Part shown: positions 7,281-10,349 of the stretch, in pieces
Numbering within the stretch: the stretch's first letter is position 1
Layout: each line of letters opens with the position of its first letter
Origin: Euperipatoides rowelli
Taxonomy: Eukaryota > Onychophora > Udeonychophora > Euonychophora > Peripatopsidae
Strand: one strand, 5' to 3'
Length of the DNA: 10,349 bases
Assembly (NCBI GenBank): GCA_003024985.2
Contig: PXIH01S0062442.1
Made by a program: the position numbers and the translations under genes
The notes under the pieces: model-generated
Database searches by the model: none
What the model was told of the DNA's origin: nothing
The model's input: only the letters and a program-made list of their open reading frames with translations

Positions 7281-8700
7281 ACTGTTTGGAAATAAAGTAT
7301 ATAGGTGACAGGTCCAAGTAAATATTTCAGTATTCTTAAATTTGTATATCCTGACTATTTTGGATTTATAATGTAATGGATTGAGTCTTTTGAGTTTATT
7401 ATGAAGTTGATGTCTTAAGAATAATTTAGCAGGTGTTGATTTCATTCTAGAATGTAAAGTACTTCTATAATATAAAAATCAGTTTGTTTATTTTTATTTC
7501 CAAAGGGGGTTTGTTCTTTGTGTTCAATTTATTTAAGAAGTTTTTTTTTTGTGTGTGTGATTTTTGACAAAACATTCTGCTTGTCCATTTGTGAATGGGT
7601 GGTAAGGTGGTGATTTTGTATGTTTAATTCCTCTCATTTTACAAAATGTTTCAAAAGTATTGGAGGTAAATTGTGACACAGAAGCTAATGTTGGAATTTC
7701 CTTATTACCATTAAAAATTCTATTAAGTGGTTTGTGGTCTGTAGGTAAAGTAAATTTATGGCTGAATATGAAATGGTGGAACTTCTTGACTGCGAATATA
7801 ATTGTTAGTCCTTCTTTGTGAATAATTTTGTTCCAAAATTGTAAGTAATCTGAATGAAAAATAATTCTTTTTTTTTTAATTCTTCAGGTAGCCTTTGTGA
7901 TAACAAGGCTCATATTCCCCATGGAGAAACATCAGATGTGTCTATGAGTGGAAAATTTGGATTGAAATGAGTCAAAATATTGTTTGAGCTTACTGTGTGT
8001 TTTTTTTTTATAAACCAAACTTTTTAGAGGTATTATTATCCCAAGACAATGGTGTATTTTTGCATAGTATTTATTTAGGTGTGCTTGCTAAATCAGGGAT
8101 ACATTTTCTGCAATATCCAATTAATTGAAGAAATGATCTTTGTTGGTTGGCATTTTGTGGTATGGGTGCTTTTGTGATTGCTTCTATTTTAGAAGGAGAA
8201 GGGTATATGCCTTCTGAATCTTTGACATGTCCCAAATTTTCTACTTTATTTTTAGGGAATTCACATTTTCAAATTTAAATTTATAACTATGTTCTGTAAG
8301 GTTTTAAAGACTATGTTTGAATCTTTCAGGTATATGTCAGATTCGGTACTTGTTACTAGTATGTCATCCAGTAACAGAAAACATTTACAATATTATTTTA
8401 TTCTTGAATGTATGATATCCATAATTCCTTAAAAAATGGTTGGAGCTGAAGAAATTCCAAAGGGAAGATGGGTGACATTAAATAATTCCTTTTAAGTATT
8501 TATTGGCTGAATGTGCATCCATGGGTACTTAATGATATGTGTGTGATAGCCTAAGTCTAATTTTGTAAATATTTTCTCTCCTGGTAAGTTTAAGAGCATA
8601 TCATTGATAATTGGCCAAGGGTAATGATCAGTTATTAAATTCTGATTTAGACTTTTTAATCACCACATATACTTAATGTACCATTTTTTCCTACAAAAAA
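7278..8700 (-). pseudogene. Ty3/gypsy pol remnant (RT, RNase H, 3' half of integrase)
   Basis: Minus-strand translation gives gypsy pol motifs in order across several frames. Reverse transcriptase: KNGTLSICGD (about 8688-8660), ITDHYPWP (about 8630), KIFTKLDLGYH (about 8570), NVTHLPFGISSAPTIF (about 8478-8432) and LDDILV (8371-8354). RNase H: LIDTSDVSPWGI (about 7953-7917), KEGLTIIFAVKKFHHF and PTDHKPL (about 7690). Integrase: QFTSNTFETFCKMRGIKH, then PYHPFTNGQAE (about 7590-7570), YYRSTLHS and STPAKLFLRH (about 7472-7410), ending in TGA at 7280-7278 where the LTR-like repeat starts. Stops and frameshifts are frequent. Protease, gag, the integrase zinc finger and the first part of its catalytic core are absent. 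The family resembles the K02A2.6-like gypsy group. It is a dead, 5'-truncated and internally deleted copy. Confidence 0.85.
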
Positions 8701-9306
8701 ACTATTCTTGTTACAATTATAAAATTGATCAAACTCCACAGATTCAATATCTAGTGCATTTTGATTACTAGAGCTGACAAAAATACAAGTAGCTTATCTC
8801 TAATACCATCATCATTTCCAAAACATTGACCATTCTTATCATGAAAATTATAAAATTCACTCTCAATTTGCCTTTTTTTAAAAAAATCAAACATAAAACT
8901 CTTTTCTGGCAATTTTCTGAGTTTCCACATTCATTTTAAATTTATGCTAAATAACTTTTTGTTTAATCAAATTCAATCTAAAAATCTTCTTATTATTATT
9001 GTAAATATCACAATTAAAACCACCCCCTTCTCTAAATTATCATCATTAATTTTCTGTAACTCTCAATCTGATCATCAATCAACTTTCTGTTATCGAGCGA
9101 TTCATTTACATTACATCATACACCTTTCTCTTCAGTGTCATACACAAGGGAAAATCCTTCATTTTATTTATATATAAATATATATATCAACAAACATTTT
9201 AATATCCCTACTAATATCGACCATTTTTTTTCAGTTATCATACCACTCTGCACAATAGTATATTTAAAATGACAATTTTTGGACACTCATCAGCCAATCT
9301 GAGTAA

Positions 9307-9952
9307 TTATGACATGATCATCAAATGATCTGTGAAATTGACTGCCTTTAACGGCATTATTATGTCCAAACATATGGACTTATGAACTAATAAACGATCA
9401 ATTCTATAATTACCTCTAGAACTAAAATGTGTGTTGCGACATTTCTCTCTTTTATAGCAAGCAAAATCAACCAGCTGCAATCTATCACTAAATCTTTTTA
9501 ACACACCTTCCTGTGAAACATTGCTAATGTTTGTATCCCCCATGATTATATTGTTCTCTGAAAATGTAATGATCCTATTCAATTCATCATAAAATTGCTT
9601 TTTTTTCCACATAAACATTTGTGGCATAAACAAAATAAATATAGACTGGAACATTTCAATTCACTATGTTCACTTTCAGAACTCTCAAGTTTATAATCTG
9701 CACTTGAGCTTTGAAAAATTGAAAAAAAAAATGCTTTCTTGCAAGTATCATCATGCCAATAGATTTCCTAATATTTCTGTTTTCCACAATCACAAACTTA
9801 TTACTTATCTGTTTCCAGTTAACAATTTGATGCCTAATTATATGCCTCTCAGAAATACAAATAATATTCACACTTACTGTTTTAATAAAATAAAAAAACA
9901 AAGAATGCTTTAATTTTCCACCAATGCACCTTACATTGATGTAAGCGAACAA
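9307..9952 (-). pseudogene. LINE endonuclease domain split by a stop and a frameshift
   Basis: This is an apurinic-type endonuclease fold that would nick the target DNA for reverse transcription. The first frame (9952-9656, opened by TTG, not a real start) has YINVRC at residues 4-9, the glutamate of ISERH at residue 35 and a GMMIL strand. It continues past a TGA at 9658-9656 into FVYATN. The second frame (9654-9307, 115 codons from ATG) has GDTN at 39-42, where GDFN is usual, YRIDRLL at 83-89 and TDH at 108-110 for the catalytic SDH. The N, E, D/N, R-I-D and D-H positions are thus mostly kept, while the reading frame is broken near 9610. The two pieces together make one domain of about normal length. 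The next frame downstream decays quickly. Confidence 0.8.
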
Positions 9953-9983
9953 AAAGTTATATTTTTTTTATCTGCCATCAAAA

Positions 9984-10238
9984 TCACTTATTGTTTTCTG
10001 TTTTATGTTTCTCAATCACAATGACTTTTCTATTGATTTCCAGTGTAGTCTCATCTTTAGATTCATTAATATTGCTTTCCTTTCTTTTCAATTTGCAAAT
10101 TTTATCTTCCAAACATTTTCTATTTTGTTGACTTACTTGTTCATGTAACTCTTCTATCATTTGATGTTTTCTTGTTCTTTCCATCCCATCATCAGAATCA
10201 GAATTAATATCAAACATATCAATTGATGAAACCTCCAA
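9984..10238 (-). pseudogene. Charged, probably helical upstream ORF of the LINE
   Basis: 84 codons opened by TTG at 10238 (a TAA lies just upstream in the same frame), ending in TGA at 9984-9986, about 32 bases before the endonuclease frame. The protein starts with an acidic segment (DINSDSDDGMERTR at residues 9-22). It continues with a long Glu/Lys/Gln-rich stretch that looks helical or coiled-coil (HQMIEELHEQVSQQNRKCLE, then KICKLKRKESN). No zinc knuckle or RNA-binding motif is visible. LINEs of L1 type have a coiled-coil ORF1, so this could be the end of such a protein, or a leader of the pol ORF. I cannot decide between the two. Confidence 0.45.
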
Positions 10239-10349
10239 TTTTTCTTAACCTTTGTGTGACTGGGAAGGTACCCAGGTAACTTTTGTATTTTTTTAAGGTT
10301 TTTTTTTATTGTTTTTAAAGTCATTGCTGTCTGTTGTTTTGTGAATTCT
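10239..10349. other. No supported gene at the right edge
   Basis: On the minus strand short open stretches (for example YKSYLGTFPVTQRLRKIG in one frame) lead towards the charged ORF and may be its frameshifted upstream part. The window ends before this can be judged. Confidence 0.25.

Larger units (their letters stand above)
8705..10238 (-). mobile_element. Decayed L1/Tx1-like LINE, cut off by the gypsy fragment
   Basis: In minus orientation a charged upstream ORF (10238-9984), an endonuclease (9952-9307) and a linker region follow each other in LINE order. In the linker (about 9300-8705), segments such as RQIESEFYNFHDKNGQCFG and NALDIESVEFDQFY resemble the stretch between endonuclease and RT, with its typical D-x-NG turn. 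The LINE RT is not seen, because gypsy RT sequence takes over at about 8700. The clade is inferred only from the style of the endonuclease. Confidence 0.55.

Noticed and set aside
8944-9177. Plus-strand 77-codon ORF
   Set aside because: It lies antisense to the LINE linker region and has low-complexity composition. The LINE reading on the opposite strand explains the region better.
9704-9913. Plus-strand 69-codon ORF
   Set aside because: Antisense shadow of the LINE endonuclease frame.
7278-10238. A single novel element combining a LINE endonuclease with gypsy pol
   Set aside because: The endonuclease and the gypsy RT are in the same orientation and could suggest a fusion. However, the switch at about 8700 removes a defined part of each element and both sides are decayed, so a chance junction of two remnants is the simpler reading. 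A search for other copies of the joint would settle it.
1-10349. CRISPR array, tRNA, rRNA, operon or phage genes
   Set aside because: No spaced palindromic repeats, no tRNA-like internal promoter boxes and no conserved RNA segments were seen. The direct repeats present are transposon-related or simple sequence.

Overview
The window looks like an AT-rich animal (metazoan) chromosome, most likely from an invertebrate. I cannot place it more closely. The reasons are: no dense gene packing, no ribosome-binding sites or operons, long homopolymer and tetranucleotide tracts, one candidate terminal exon with a poly(A) signal, and nested remains of typical eukaryotic transposons (RTE-like and L1/Tx1-like LINEs, Ty3/gypsy, a hAT-type element, a TA-flanked MITE). 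Nothing resembles a bacterial, phage or CRISPR locus. One base (2252) is ambiguous.

Layout. 1-204 (+) is an open frame entering from the left with a strongly acidic C-terminus. It is the only candidate host gene, and overlapping AATAAA signals follow at 479-488. 661-1182 (-) is a frameshifted fragment of an RTE-type LINE endonuclease, with its probable 5' region at 1183-1440. 1441-3350 is AT-rich DNA with no recognised gene, apart from a less AT-rich island at about 2491-2730. 3353-3893 is a compound TTTA/TTTG satellite with a local 70-bp higher-order period. 3894-4900 holds inverted repeats and palindromes plus one unexplained open reading window. 4902-5126 is a MITE-like element with nested inverted terminal motifs and TA on both sides.

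The right half is a pile of nested transposons. 5297-7280 contains two diverged direct repeats of about 310 bp that would be tandem if a 1351-bp hAT-type element (5630-6980, 8-bp target duplication) were removed. They look like two LTRs on the minus strand, each with TATA and initiator-like motifs at the same 31-bp spacing. They follow directly on a decayed Ty3/gypsy pol at 8700-7278 (-), whose RNase H is joined in frame to the second half of integrase by a large internal deletion. At about 8700 the gypsy sequence stops and a decayed L1/Tx1-like LINE in the same orientation takes over, with an acidic/charged upstream ORF, an endonuclease and a linker region up to 10238.

No gene here forms a working pathway. 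All recognisable transposon coding regions carry stops and frameshifts. I found no convincing previously undescribed functional system. The most informative signals are the nesting order of the elements, the tandem LTR-like pair and the structured repeats.
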